Source: Leptospira inadai serovar Lyme str. 10 (GTDB lineage: Bacteria > Spirochaetota > Leptospiria > Leptospirales > Leptospiraceae). Taken from it: DNA of 64,000 bases. The notes below the pieces were generated by a model. It worked only from the letters and a program-made list of their open reading frames with translations. It searched no databases and had not been told where the DNA came from. This document shows positions 19,566 through 29,118 of this stretch, one piece after another. Position 1 is the stretch's first letter; each line of letters begins with the position of its first letter. Made by a program: the position numbers and the translations under genes. The DNA lies in the NCBI RefSeq assembly GCF_000243675.2, contig NZ_AHMM02000015.1, positions 62,001 through 126,000 of the forward strand, in the 5' to 3' direction.

Positions 19566-20599
19566 TTTGGGTCAGAAAAGCGATTTTACAAGGCATAAAT
19601 TTCTCCTTACTTGGAGCCAGCTTCCTGTCATTTCTCCTCCCTCAATCGGAACTTCGGGGGCAATTTAAAATCGGTGGGAAAGAATATGCGGGAGTTCTCT
19701 GGGGAGAAAACGACTTATTAGATCCGGAGTTCTACCAAGACGGCAGCTTGCTCCGTACGGATCAGGACTTTATTCTAGCCGCAGGACGAAACTGGAAGGG
19801 AGATCCTCCTCCCTCCAAGGGAACTTTCGAATTCGAAGGAAAGCAGATTCAAAATAGCGGCCTCTTCAATAATGAAGCGGTTCAACTGATACAAACCGCC
19901 GATTCCCAAAAGCGAAGTATCGCAATCAGAATGTTGGAAGCGGGAGTGCGTTTCGATCCCGCCTTTTTTGCCTTTCGGTATAATCTAGGTAGAGCATACC
20001 ATATCAATAAGAACTACCAAAAAGCGGTTCTGCAATTCGAATACGCAACCGCGGAAGTCCCTCAATATTATAGAACTTACATTCATATGGGAGTGCTTTC
20101 CGAACTCCTGAACGAGCCTTTCCAAGCCGTCCTATTTTACAAGAAAGCGGTGGAACGAAATGCGTTTCAAACCGAAGCCTTGATACTATTAGCGGAGCAT
20201 TATATTAAGACCGATTTGAAAAATAGGGCAAAGATCTATATCCAGAAAGCCCTGACCATCGATCAAAATAGTCCCGATGCAAAATTAGGATTGGCCCGCT
20301 TGGAACTCATGGGTGGCCGGGATTATTATGCATATAAAATCTTTCGAAACACGGATCTCCACGACGACCAAGGGAATCAGCGATCCTACAATAAGAAGTT
20401 TCATTTTTACTTCGCGGAAACTGCGAGTCGTATCGGCGATTATGTCACGGCTGCAAAGCAATACGAGGAATTACTGAAATATCCTAACGATCCTTTCTTT
20501 ACCGAATTCTCCTCAAAAATCATAGAGCGGCGCAGGGACCTGGCTAAACGATTTGCGGAAATAAAAGCTTTGGACGAGGAAGCGGAAAAGGAACAATAA
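19544..20599 (+). CDS. Exported TPR-repeat protein
   Basis: 351 residues from a GTG at 19544 with GGGAGAG seven bases upstream; ATG at 19556 and TTG at 19538 are alternatives. The N-terminus looks like a signal peptide ([18 protein letters not shown]). Residues about 125-300 contain at least four TPR units, including [20 protein letters not shown] and [21 protein letters not shown] scaffold role in the periplasm is likely; the partner is unknown. It is followed 63 bp later by another exported protein gene. Confidence 0.75.
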   Translation: MCQPMGTIWVRKAILQGINFSLLGASFLSFLLPQSELRGQFKIGGKEYAGVLWGENDLLDPEFYQDGSLLRTDQDFILAAGRNWKGDPPPSKGTFEFEGKQIQNSGLFNNEAVQLIQTADSQKRSIAIRMLEAGVRFDPAFFAFRYNLGRAYHINKNYQKAVLQFEYATAEVPQYYRTYIHMGVLSELLNEPFQAVLFYKKAVERNAFQTEALILLAEHYIKTDLKNRAKIYIQKALTIDQNSPDAKLGLARLELMGGRDYYAYKIFRNTDLHDDQGNQRSYNKKFHFYFAETASRIGDYVTAAKQYEELLKYPNDPFFTEFSSKIIERRRDLAKRFAEIKALDEEAEKEQ

Positions 20600-20662
20600 G
20601 TCGGTTCCGAAAAAGACTTGGCATTCGGGCGGAAATAGCGCATGCTTGGGTCGGAGGAACCG

Positions 20663-21286
20663 ATGAAAAACCAAACCAGGCTTTTCGCATTGGCGACTCT
20701 CTTATTTGTACTTCCGCTTGCGGCCCAAGAAAAACAGAAGGTCAGCCAGTCGGACGTATTTCAGGACGAAACCAGCGAATACACCAAATCTCTTCGCAAA
20801 ATCATCGGCGGGTTAGAAGCCACGATCAGCGAACGATTAAAAGATTTGGAACGCAAGCACGAGATACTCGTGGTTCTGAAGCCGGAATATGAGAAGCGCC
20901 AAACCATCGTCACGGAGGACATCCCCTTTCAGGTGCAGGACGGATACGAGAGCAATTTGCTCAAGTACATCATGTTTCAATTTGAAAGCGGAAAGGTGAA
21001 AGACATCACCCTTGCCTCCAAAAGTAAACGGATCTATTACGAGGTCATGTTCGAGAATAAGAAGATCGTCTTCAACCCTGCTAGCTTAAAGCAGAGTGAA
21101 GTGACTCATGAAGTTTTCGAAAAAACCGAGAAAACTCTTCTCAACGAAATGTCCCTCGAAAATCAAATCCGTGCGTTACGACTACTCGAAACTAGTTTAC
21201 GCTCTTCGATCTATCGCATAGACGTGCTATTGGCTCTCTATAAAGACAATAAAGATAGAAAGAATTTGCGCGATATAGAATTCTAA
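20663..21286 (+). CDS. Hypothetical exported protein
   Basis: 207 residues from the ATG at 20663, which has GGAGG at ideal spacing; the in-frame ATG at 20642 is upstream of that SD. A clean signal peptide is visible (LFALATLLFVLPLAAQ, with cleavage after AAQ likely). The mature part is charged and mostly helical (KSLRKIIGGLEATISERLKD and later). I do not recognise the family. It probably shares a transcript with the TPR protein, and may be a periplasmic partner of it (inference). Confidence 0.65.
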   Translation: MKNQTRLFALATLLFVLPLAAQEKQKVSQSDVFQDETSEYTKSLRKIIGGLEATISERLKDLERKHEILVVLKPEYEKRQTIVTEDIPFQVQDGYESNLLKYIMFQFESGKVKDITLASKSKRIYYEVMFENKKIVFNPASLKQSEVTHEVFEKTEKTLLNEMSLENQIRALRLLETSLRSSIYRIDVLLALYKDNKDRKNLRDIEF

Positions 21287-21287
21287 A

Positions 21288-22055
21288 CTATTTTCTACCT
21301 TCTCCGGGGGAAGCCGCGAATAAAAGCCGCGTTTCCTTCTCCCGGGGATTGAGGAAAATTTCCCTACTTGGTCCTTCTTCCACTAATTTCCCTGCATCCA
21401 TCACTCCTATTCGAGTACAGAATTTAGACGCGGATTTTACGTTATGCGTCACCCAGAGTATCGTCGTCCCCTCCTCCTTTCGCAATCTGGACAAAGCGGA
21501 GAGCACTTCGGAATTTAAAATCGGATCCAATGCGGAAGTCGCCTCGTCCAAAAGAAGAATTTTCGGACGACAGACAAGCGCCCTAAGAAGAGCGAATCTT
21601 TGCAATTCACCTCCCGAAAAGGAAGAAGGCAATCGATTCCGATCTTTCTCTTCCAGCCCGAGTACAGGTAACCACTTTTGCAATAAAGAAGAATACTCGT
21701 TCTCTTCTCGAAACAGACGCAAAGGCTCCGAAAGGCTGGCCTCCATCGTCCAAACGGGATTAAAGCTCGAAGCGGAATCTTGAAAAACGGGTTGGATGGT
21801 CCGAGCAGGATGAAAGGACTTCTTTTTGCCGAAGAATCGAACCGTTCCGTCTAATAACCAAGAAGAAGGAAATGGAAGGCCCAAAAGAACGCGCAGCAGA
21901 GTGGATTTACCGGAACCGGACCGGCCCAGTATAGCGAGAAATTCTCCCGCATCCACTCTCAAGAAGATGTCGCTTAGAAACGTTTTGTCTGGCGAACGAA
22001 GGGAAACCCCTTTGACTTCCAATGCGTACTTAGGAAACGAATCGGCTGCTTCCAT
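21288..22055 (-). CDS. ABC transporter ATP-binding protein, oligopeptide/nickel type
   Basis: 255 residues. Walker A GRSGSGKST at 44-52, Q-loop with PVFQDSASSFNP, signature FSGGELQRFALLRAL and Walker B ILLLDEATSALDP. The FQDSxxSxNPxxT sequence after the Q-loop is typical of DppD/DppF/NikE subfamily ATPases. No permease or binding protein gene is adjacent, so the transported substrate is unknown. It ends one base after the stop of the convergent exported protein gene. Confidence 0.85.
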   Translation of the reverse strand: MEAADSFPKYALEVKGVSLRSPDKTFLSDIFLRVDAGEFLAILGRSGSGKSTLLRVLLGLPFPSSWLLDGTVRFFGKKKSFHPARTIQPVFQDSASSFNPVWTMEASLSEPLRLFREENEYSSLLQKWLPVLGLEEKDRNRLPSSFSGGELQRFALLRALVCRPKILLLDEATSALDPILNSEVLSALSRLRKEEGTTILWVTHNVKSASKFCTRIGVMDAGKLVEEGPSREIFLNPREKETRLLFAASPGEGRK

Positions 22056-22108
22056 TCCATACCGGTTTAATGCTTGCCCAAAATTCTTACAACCAATCCT
22101 CTAAAGTC

Positions 22109-23005
22109 ATGCCGATCAAAATCACGGAAGTCGGCCCGAGAGACGGGCTCCAAAACGAATCCCTACCCGTATCCACCTCCGATAAACTGATATTCATACA
22201 TAAATTGGAAGAGGCCGGTCTTAGAAATATCGAAGCCACTTCTTTCGTTAAGAAGGAAGCGATTCCGCAGCTCTTTGACGCAAAAGAACTTTCGGCTTCC
22301 TTAAACTTGAACGGAAAAACGAATTTTAGCGCTCTCACACCGAATTTAAAAGGTTACCAAGCCGCAAACGAAGCCGGCTATAAGGAAGTCGCGGTCTTTA
22401 CTGCGGCTTCCGAAAGTTTTACGAAACGGAATATCAATCGAACGATCGCAGAATCGATCCAAGGGTTTACGGAGATTTTTAGGGAAGCGAATAAAGACGG
22501 GATTCGAGTCAGAGGATATGTTTCCACGGTGATCGATTGTCCTTACGAAGGAAAAATCGATCCTAAAAAAGTCCTAGAGGTCGCCAAGATCTTATTGGAC
22601 CTAGGAGCTTACGAAATTTCCCTAGGGGAGACGATCGGTACTGCGGTCCCTATGGAAGTGCAGGCCTTACTGGAGACAGTCTTGCAGGAAATTCCTGCGG
22701 AAAAATTGGCCGGGCATTTTCACGATACGTACGGGATGGCAATTGCGAACGTTCAAAAGTCGTACGATATGGGGATTCGTTCCTTCGATTCCTCTTCGGG
22801 CGGATTGGGAGGATGTCCCTACGCAAAAGGCGCCTCCGGTAATTTAGCTACGGAAGATCTATTATATTTCCTGCATAAATCCGAAATTCAAACCGAAATC
22901 GAATTGGATAAGGTAATCGAAGCCTCGTCCTTTATGGAAGGAGTATTGAATCGTAAACTCGCTTCCAGATCCTATATTGCATCGAAAGCAAAGGCTAGTT
23001 CCTAA
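22109..23005 (+). CDS. mvaB: Hydroxymethylglutaryl-CoA lyase family protein
   Basis: 298 residues from the ATG at 22109. HMGL-like TIM barrel: the metal and substrate motif GPRDGLQNE at the N-terminus, AHFHDTYG-type metal ligands (GHFHDTYGMA here) and the glycine-rich lid GGLGGCPYAKGASGN with the conserved active-site cysteine. This pattern is specific for HMG-CoA lyase, which splits HMG-CoA to acetoacetate and acetyl-CoA in leucine degradation, rather than isopropylmalate synthases. It is followed 4 bp later by the next gene. Confidence 0.9.
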   Translation: MPIKITEVGPRDGLQNESLPVSTSDKLIFIHKLEEAGLRNIEATSFVKKEAIPQLFDAKELSASLNLNGKTNFSALTPNLKGYQAANEAGYKEVAVFTAASESFTKRNINRTIAESIQGFTEIFREANKDGIRVRGYVSTVIDCPYEGKIDPKKVLEVAKILLDLGAYEISLGETIGTAVPMEVQALLETVLQEIPAEKLAGHFHDTYGMAIANVQKSYDMGIRSFDSSSGGLGGCPYAKGASGNLATEDLLYFLHKSEIQTEIELDKVIEASSFMEGVLNRKLASRSYIASKAKASS

Positions 23006-23009
23006 GGAA

Positions 23010-23879
23010 ATGGCCTACGAGAGTCGCATACGACGAAATTTTCAGAAACTATACGAGGCTTACACCCGCCCCGAGTTTTTGGACAGCGACCCCCTATTCC
23101 TTTGCTATTTGTATAAATCCCCGGAAGATAAGGAATTCGTAGGAATTCTTTCGGCCTTATTCGCTTACGGAAACGTCTCCTCTATCCGCGGATTTCTTTC
23201 CCGACTTCTTACGCCCATGGGAGACAAGCCTAAGTCATATCTACTTTCCGAAGGAACTCGAGTTTGGAAAGGAAAATTAGGACCGTACCGATTTCAAAAA
23301 GAGGCGGATATTCTTTTGTTCCTGGAAGGATTACGGATCGCTTATGAAGAAACGAAACGGATCGGATCTCCCTACCTAGAGCCTTGGTTTTCGCCTCTGG
23401 AAGGAACCGACTCGAGGTTGGAGAAGAGAATCGCCGGATTTCAATCTAGATTCGGCGATGTCCTTTCCCGGATTAGTGCAAAATGGAATACGTACGGCCT
23501 TAATTTTCTGATCGGAACCGGAAAGGAAGCCTCGGCATATAAGAGATATTGCATGTATCTGCGCTGGATGGTGAGAAAAGAAGCGCCGGATTTGGGACTG
23601 TACGATACCATTCATCCCCGTGAGCTCGTATTTCCGCTAGATACGCATATCAATCGCCTGGCGGAAATTCTCGGAGCCAGCGCAAGGAAAACCTCCGATT
23701 TCAAGAAATCCCGCGAAATCACGAATTTCTTTTTAAAACTTTATCCCGATGATCCGTTGCGAATGGACTTTTCCTTATCTAGATTGGGAATACTGAGAAA
23801 ATGTAAAACGAAATATATTCCGGATCTATGCGAAACCTGCGAAGTCAAAAATATATGCGGAATTTACGCCGCAAAATGA
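23010..23879 (+). CDS. TIGR02757/DUF2400 family protein
   Basis: 289 residues from the ATG at 23010, preceded by TAAGGA. It matches what I recall of the TIGR02757 (DUF2400) family, conserved in Bacteroidetes and spirochaetes: FVGILSALFAYGN, a central LDTHINRLAEILG and a C-terminal cluster C-x(9)-C-x2-C-x5-C (KCKTKYIPDLCETCEVKNIC). That spacing resembles the Fe-S loop of HhH-GPD DNA glycosylases, so the protein may be a helix-hairpin-helix DNA repair relative; this is inference. It forms a two-gene unit with mvaB. Confidence 0.75.
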   Translation: MAYESRIRRNFQKLYEAYTRPEFLDSDPLFLCYLYKSPEDKEFVGILSALFAYGNVSSIRGFLSRLLTPMGDKPKSYLLSEGTRVWKGKLGPYRFQKEADILLFLEGLRIAYEETKRIGSPYLEPWFSPLEGTDSRLEKRIAGFQSRFGDVLSRISAKWNTYGLNFLIGTGKEASAYKRYCMYLRWMVRKEAPDLGLYDTIHPRELVFPLDTHINRLAEILGASARKTSDFKKSREITNFFLKLYPDDPLRMDFSLSRLGILRKCKTKYIPDLCETCEVKNICGIYAAK

Positions 23880-24070
23880 ATGATGCAAAGCTTGCAATCG
23901 TTCCTTTTCATCCCAGACTCGAGGATCGTCTGCAGCGAATCCCCCGACTTAAATCCCGAGACTGAAGACGAAATTCCGTGCGAAAAAAGAAAGGCCGTTT
24001 TGAACCCGAGTTTTCGCAAGAATATTATAAAAATTGAATTTGATTGGGATGCAGGTCGTAGAAAAACGAG

Positions 24071-24145
24071 TGGTACCGCCACGGGGAATTGAACCCCGGT
24101 TACCAGGATGAAAACCTGGTGTCCTAACCACTAGACGATGGCGGC
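24071..24145 (-). tRNA. tRNA-Glu (UUC)
   Basis: Read on the minus strand, the sequence folds as a complete cloverleaf. The acceptor strand begins GCCGCCA, the anticodon stem is CCAGG/CCTGG with loop TTTTCAT (anticodon TTC), and the T-arm is GGGGTTCAATTCCCC. CCA is encoded at the 3' end (24071-24073). Confidence 0.96.
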
Positions 24146-24167
24146 TTTTCGGACTTGTCTTTGGTCC

Positions 24168-24240
24168 TGAGTCGTCTGGGATTCGAACCCAGGACCACCT
24201 CATTAAAAGTGAGGTGCTCTACCAGCTGAGCTAACGACTC
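24168..24240 (-). tRNA. tRNA-Lys (UUU)
   Basis: On the minus strand: acceptor GAGTCGT pairs with ACGACTC, D-arm begins AGCTCAGCTGGTAGAGC, anticodon stem CCTCA/TGAGG with loop CTTTTAA (anticodon TTT), and T-arm CTGGGTTCGAATCCCAG. The CCA is not encoded directly after the discriminator A. It lies 22 bp from tRNA-Glu and is transcribed first. Confidence 0.96.
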
Positions 24241-24389
24241 GGACCGTTACGGAACACGATATTTTTTGGACCTCGAGAGTCAAATGATTTTCAAAGAGTT
24301 TTTTCCTCATCTTTCTCGAGGGCCGAGACTTCGCGTTGCAATGTTTGAACGAAAAAGAAATTTCGATCCTCTTACGGAATAAATTTCCT

Positions 24390-24527
24390 TGGGCGCCTCC
24401 CGTTTGCGAACGGGACCGGGCTGCTACGGGTTCGGACAGTCGTCCTCATCCAACGCGATTCTTACGTAACGGGTACCATCGTAAAAGTTCCCCGCGTTGG
24501 ACAAGCCCTGCGCATCCCTGGCGCTAG
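24390..24527. repeat. Strongly folding intergenic element beside tRNA genes
   Basis: This occupies the 305-bp gap between tRNA-Lys and purA. It opens GGGCGCCTCCCG and closes GCATCCCTGGCGCTA. Perfect stems are visible: CCCGTT/AACGGG at 24399-24414 with a 4-base loop, and TCCAACGCG at 24449-24457 pairing with CGCGTTGGA at 24493-24501, with an inner TTACG/CGTAA stem at 24462-24466/24480-24484. It resembles dispersed palindromic intergenic repeats rather than a coding region. A structured RNA is an alternative. A 63-codon open frame here is judged spurious. Confidence 0.55.
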
Positions 24528-24545
24528 TACTAAAGAATTTATTTT

Positions 24546-25820
24546 TTAAAAACCGGAAGCGATCGTGTCCTTGCGATCCGGTCCAGTAGAGATCAGATCG
24601 ATGCGGACTCCGATCAGTTTTTCCAAAGTTCGGATATAGTCCTTACAGGTTGACGGTAATTTATCGAAATCGCCGATCCCGGTTATATCCGTTTTCCAAC
24701 CAGGAAATTCCTCGTAAATGACTTTGACGTCCTCAAGTCCTTGAGAAGGAAAACATTCCAATCTTTTGCCGTTCCTTTCGTACGCGACTGCGACCGGAAT
24801 CTTATCGTAAGCGGACAAGACGTCGATCTTCGTCAAAGCGATCGAAGTAAGACCGTTGATCCGCACCGCATGACGCAGGACTTCCGTATCGAACCAACCG
24901 CATCTGCGAGGTCGACCGGTTGTGGCTCCGTATTCCGCACCCAAAGTCCGAAGTTTTTCTCCTTCGTCACCGAGAAGTTCCGTCGGGAAAGGACCTTCTC
25001 CCACACGAGTCGTATACGCTTTTGTGATTCCGATTACGCTCTTTAAATGATGGAAAGCGATTCCGGATCCGATAAAGGCTCCGCCTGTCGTCGGGTTGGA
25101 ACTGGTTACGTACGGATAGGTTCCGAAGTCCACATCCAAACCCGTTCCCTGCGCGCCTTCCAGCAGGATTTTCTTTCCTGCCTTGAGTTGATTTTCCAGA
25201 TAGTACGGCGTATTAATAATGTTCTTACGAACCTTGGAAAGAAAGAGTTTCAAAGAATCCAGGATTTCCTTCGTGGAAATTTCTTCGATTCCGTACAACT
25301 TGCCGATTTCATAATTCTTTTCGTCCACAAGATGTTTTAAACGTGATTCGAAATCGTTCTCCAAAAGATCCCCGACGCGGAGACCGATCCGCATCATCTT
25401 GTCGGCATAACAGATTCCGATTCCTTTCTTAGTCGTTCCGATTTTACGCTCCGGAGTGCAATTGTTCTCCCTTGCGGAATCGATCAAACCGTGAAACGGA
25501 AAAAGTAAATGGCAGGAATCGCTGAGCAGAAGTTTTTCATAAACGGGGAATCCTTCCGCCTGCAATTTATCGCATTCTTCCACAAAGAACGCGGGATCCA
25601 ATACGACCCCGTTTCCGATCACGCAGACCGTTTGATCGTAAATGACTCCCGAAGGAACCAAATGAAAAACGTATTTTTTCCCGTGGACCACGACGGTATG
25701 TCCGGCGTTCGCCCCGCCCTGATAGCGTACGATGATATCCGTATCTTTTGATAAATAATCGATTACTTTTGCTTTGCCTTCGTCACCCCATTGGGTTCCG
25801 ACTACTAATGTTGCGGGCAT
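24546..25820 (-). CDS. purA: Adenylosuccinate synthetase
   Basis: 424 residues. Joins IMP and aspartate with GTP to make adenylosuccinate, the first step from IMP to AMP. Motifs: the P-loop-like WGDEGKAKV near residues 11-19, the catalytic NAGHTVV with its His, GTTKKGIG, and the C-terminal TRPRRCGWFD-type motif (TGRPRRCGWFD). Full length for the family. Downstream of hisZ by about 60 bp; hisZ-purA pairing is also known from other bacteria. Confidence 0.96.
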   Translation of the reverse strand: MPATLVVGTQWGDEGKAKVIDYLSKDTDIIVRYQGGANAGHTVVVHGKKYVFHLVPSGVIYDQTVCVIGNGVVLDPAFFVEECDKLQAEGFPVYEKLLLSDSCHLLFPFHGLIDSARENNCTPERKIGTTKKGIGICYADKMMRIGLRVGDLLENDFESRLKHLVDEKNYEIGKLYGIEEISTKEILDSLKLFLSKVRKNIINTPYYLENQLKAGKKILLEGAQGTGLDVDFGTYPYVTSSNPTTGGAFIGSGIAFHHLKSVIGITKAYTTRVGEGPFPTELLGDEGEKLRTLGAEYGATTGRPRRCGWFDTEVLRHAVRINGLTSIALTKIDVLSAYDKIPVAVAYERNGKRLECFPSQGLEDVKVIYEEFPGWKTDITGIGDFDKLPSTCKDYIRTLEKLIGVRIDLISTGPDRKDTIASGF

Positions 25821-25881
25821 AGGATTCTTTCCTTATTGTGCGTTCGCACTGAAGAGGTACTATTCGTTTTCAATCGGTTTT

Positions 25882-26874
25882 TCACACGTTTTCTAGGCTA
25901 TCCACATTGATTGCATAGCCGCAGGCATCCTTTTGTATTCCTGAAAAAAGCTCATAGAGATGATCGTACGCGCCACCCGTAACGACCGGTTCCGAATAAC
26001 CTTCTAAATATCCCTGAAACACAAAGCCCGTATAGTATTCTAAATCCGGAATAAGCGTAAAGTCCAGGCAATACCGAAAATTCGATCCGGTTTTTATCGA
26101 GGAAAGAATCTCGCGGGTTTCCGCCAATATTTCGATGGATTCCGCCGGAAGATTAGAATTCGAGAATAAAGAAACCGGATCCTTGCTTTCCCGAGAGAAA
26201 CCGAGGCAGAGAGACTCCAGAACCGGTAGAATCCTGGCTCCGTTTTTTTTACCTAAGAAGGATCGAATCTCCGGAAGATTTTTTCTGTATAGCAAGAACG
26301 ACAATTGTCTTTGCTCCAAGGGAGAAAGGCCGAGGGATTCCACGATGGAGCGAAATAAATTTACGTTTCCGAGAACGATCGTCAAGGGGGAAGAGAGAGA
26401 AAGAGCGGAAAAAAGGTCACTGATCTCCTCCAAAAGCCTGAGAATCGCGGAACTTCCGGACCCACCTAGATTTTCGGCACCTATCTGCAGAATTTCTTTT
26501 CTAGATCCGCTCGTTCGACCATAGTCCCGAAAAATCTTTCCTTGGTAGAAGATACGTTGGTTTTCTTTGCGGTGCGCAAAACCGGCCATCCCTTTTACGG
26601 CTTGTACGGTCAAATCCACGCTGGGGGAGATCTCATTTCCGTCCGAATCTCTAAAGCGATAGAGTGCGCTCGAATCTTCGGCGGAAACGGTAAGAAGAAA
26701 GGAAGAAGAGTAATCGAACGAAGGTAAAAAAACTTCGGAGTAGCCGAAACCACGTAGTCCGTCACCGAGCCGATCGAGGAGCCTCCGCCTTTCCAGACTT
26801 TCGTCCGGCCCCAGAAAATGGAAGCCGTCCGGAATCCATTTCTTTTCGCTGAACTCGGGAGGATTATGTGTCAT
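25882..26874 (-). CDS. hisZ: ATP phosphoribosyltransferase regulatory subunit HisZ
   Basis: 330 residues from the ATG at 26874; a TTG at 26928 is less likely. This is a class II synthetase-like fold without tRNA-synthetase activity: DGFHFLGPDESLERRRL at the start, motif 2-like RIFYQGKIFRDYGR, IGAENLG, and a C-terminal EYYTGFVFQGY followed by TGGAYDHL. HisZ activates the short form of HisG in histidine synthesis. The sequence lacks the HisRS C-terminal anticodon-binding domain, and the purA neighbourhood fits HisZ. hisG is not in the window. Confidence 0.85.
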   Translation of the reverse strand: MTHNPPEFSEKKWIPDGFHFLGPDESLERRRLLDRLGDGLRGFGYSEVFLPSFDYSSSFLLTVSAEDSSALYRFRDSDGNEISPSVDLTVQAVKGMAGFAHRKENQRIFYQGKIFRDYGRTSGSRKEILQIGAENLGGSGSSAILRLLEEISDLFSALSLSSPLTIVLGNVNLFRSIVESLGLSPLEQRQLSFLLYRKNLPEIRSFLGKKNGARILPVLESLCLGFSRESKDPVSLFSNSNLPAESIEILAETREILSSIKTGSNFRYCLDFTLIPDLEYYTGFVFQGYLEGYSEPVVTGGAYDHLYELFSGIQKDACGYAINVDSLENV

Positions 26875-27096
26875 CTTATTTTTGCGGAGCCCCAAAATAC
26901 AGTTCGGGATGACAAGGATAGAATTCAAATCGTTTTTCCCAAAAAATAGAATGACAATTCGAGTTCTGGAAGTAGAAAGTATTCTCCGGAAAACTCGGGC
27001 TTCCCCTGGAAACCAATAAAAGGCCAGGATCTATTCCGGAAAAATCCGATCCAAACCTCGATCAACCGCAAATTCAATTATAGAGGCATCCTTAGT

Positions 27097-29109
27097 ATGG
27101 CCGAAAAAGAACAATCCCTAGGCAGATGGCAGAAAGAATTCTTCGAAAATATTCATCTGTTTAAACGATCCGGAATGAGCGAAGAGGAAGCCAAGAAAAT
27201 CCTCCAGAAATTTTTATATCTTTCCTCCGTCACTCCCATGCCGCCCGCAATGGAAGTATTTAAGGACCCGAATTCATTAGAACAAGTAGGCGTTTATACG
27301 GCTCCGGAAAAAAAAGCCCGGGAATTCATGATCGAGTTTCTTTCTCCGATTATGAAATTCTTTACGGTGGAAGGAATCGAAAATCTGGCCGCCTTAAAGC
27401 CGTTAATCGGTAAATATCCGTTAACTCTCATCTCGAATCATTTAAGCCATCTGGATGCTCCGGCTATCTTTCATTTGTTATATCATGCGTCCCCTGAAGG
27501 GCGGGCGGTGGCGGAACAACTGGTATTTATTGCGGGCCGCTTAGCATACGAACCGGATTTTACCCGTCTCGGTTTGTATATGTTCGGCACTCTTCTCGTA
27601 TGCTCCAAGCGAGATATGGCGGATAATCCTAGCCTTTCCGATCTGATGACTAAGATCAATATGAGAGCCTTCCGCAATTCTCAAAAACTGCAGAACGAAG
27701 GAAAAATCGTAGCGATCTTTCCCGAAGGAACGCGCTCGAGAGACGGTCGTCTCATGCCGTTTGTGGATACCGTTTACCACTATGTAGCCAACAAAGTGGT
27801 ACTTCCAATTTCATTGGAGAAGACCGACAAAATACTGCCGACCACAAGCCTTTTATTCAATCAGGTCGCGGGTAAATTGGTAATCGGAAAACCGGTACTC
27901 GTGGGTGATTTATCTACGAAACAAATGCAAACGTTTCCGAAGAGTATAGAACATCTTCCCTTTCCGGAGCATGGCGACAGAAAACAGTTTTTAATAGATA
28001 ATTTGGCGCTACTGGTCGGCCAGAATCTGAATAAACACCAGCATGGAATTTATCGCAATCTGTACAGTGCGGATTCCCGGGACCAAAACAAACTGATCAA
28101 AATTCCGAAAGATCCTAAGGAAAAGATCGTCGTTATCGGAAATAGTAGCATGGGTATCGCAGTAGCGACCGTTCTTGCTAATAAAGAAGTCCTGGTGCAA
28201 GTGTATCATCCGGATAGCGCTTACACGTCTCAATCCAACGAAGAACGAAGGGATCTAAAAAACTATTCCCTCTATAAGCTTCCTCCGAATCTTACGTTTA
28301 CTTCCGATCCCGAAGCTTTACGGGACGCGACTTTGTTCATCCAAGGGACAAATCCTTGGGAAATCCACACGGTCTATCCCGAACTCCAGCCGTATTTAAC
28401 CAAAAATAAAGCCCCCTTCTTTAACGTAGTTAAGGGATTTACGAGTTCGGGTCTGATTCTAGACGATCTTCAACAGGCTCTAGGAATCGAAGATGATCGA
28501 ATCGGAGTTATTTCGGGCGCTTCCTATCCCGATCAGATTATGGAAAGAAAGATCTCCGGTTTTGAAATCGCGGCGGCCAATGAAACTCTCATCCCGCGTG
28601 TTCAGAAACTTTTAACCACCGGTTATATTTTTCCTAGACCGGCCATTGTTCCCACCGATTATAAGGGGCTTCAATTGGGCGGAGCTCTGAAAACGATTTA
28701 TGCTCTTGTAATGGGAATCGTTGAAGGCTATTTCAATCAGACTCTAGGCGGTAACGTGGATAATTCCCTATTCCATCTTTCGAATCGCTTTTTCAACGAA
28801 ATGGTGAAAGTCGGAGTTCAGATGGGAGGACAGCCGGAAACATTCCAAGGATTGGCGGGCCTGACCGATTTCATGCTCTCTTGTTTCGGAACCGATGCCA
28901 AGGATAGAAAGACGGGATATGATATCGCAAACGGACATCCTTCCGAAAAGATGTCCAACGGGTTTTACGGATTAAAAGTGATGCCGAATCTGATGAAAAT
29001 CGATCCGGAACAAGTACCGATCATGTTTGCCGCGTACGAAGTCGTGATCAATAAAAAGGACGTGCGAAAAGTGGCGGAAATGATGGAAGAACGACTTTCC
29101 CGAGTATAA
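27097..29109 (+). CDS. Fusion: glycerolphosphate acyltransferase + GpsA-like dehydrogenase
   Basis: 670 residues in two domains. Residues about 80-300 are a PlsB/PlsC-type acyltransferase with NHLSHLD (N114-D120), the catalytic His-Asp motif, and FPEGTR (208-213). Residues about 342-665 resemble NAD(P)-dependent glycerol-3-phosphate dehydrogenase: Rossmann start VVIGNSSMGIAVA (about 345-357), VVKGF, a GGALKTIYALVMGIVEGY segment carrying the usual catalytic Lys, and FQGLAGLTDFMLS. If both are active, one protein makes glycerol-3-phosphate and acylates it, starting phospholipid synthesis. The N-terminal 80 residues are unassigned. The gene has its own upstream region and converges on a TetR gene with only 9 bp between stops. 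Confidence 0.88.
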   Translation: MAEKEQSLGRWQKEFFENIHLFKRSGMSEEEAKKILQKFLYLSSVTPMPPAMEVFKDPNSLEQVGVYTAPEKKAREFMIEFLSPIMKFFTVEGIENLAALKPLIGKYPLTLISNHLSHLDAPAIFHLLYHASPEGRAVAEQLVFIAGRLAYEPDFTRLGLYMFGTLLVCSKRDMADNPSLSDLMTKINMRAFRNSQKLQNEGKIVAIFPEGTRSRDGRLMPFVDTVYHYVANKVVLPISLEKTDKILPTTSLLFNQVAGKLVIGKPVLVGDLSTKQMQTFPKSIEHLPFPEHGDRKQFLIDNLALLVGQNLNKHQHGIYRNLYSADSRDQNKLIKIPKDPKEKIVVIGNSSMGIAVATVLANKEVLVQVYHPDSAYTSQSNEERRDLKNYSLYKLPPNLTFTSDPEALRDATLFIQGTNPWEIHTVYPELQPYLTKNKAPFFNVVKGFTSSGLILDDLQQALGIEDDRIGVISGASYPDQIMERKISGFEIAAANETLIPRVQKLLTTGYIFPRPAIVPTDYKGLQLGGALKTIYALVMGIVEGYFNQTLGGNVDNSLFHLSNRFFNEMVKVGVQMGGQPETFQGLAGLTDFMLSCFGTDAKDRKTGYDIANGHPSEKMSNGFYGLKVMPNLMKIDPEQVPIMFAAYEVVINKKDVRKVAEMMEERLSRV

Positions 29110-29118
29110 CGAAATCGG

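Noticed and set aside
24336..24527. 63-codon plus-strand ORF beside the tRNA genes
   Set aside because: It lies over perfect inverted repeats, has no SD, and its translation shows no protein-like pattern.
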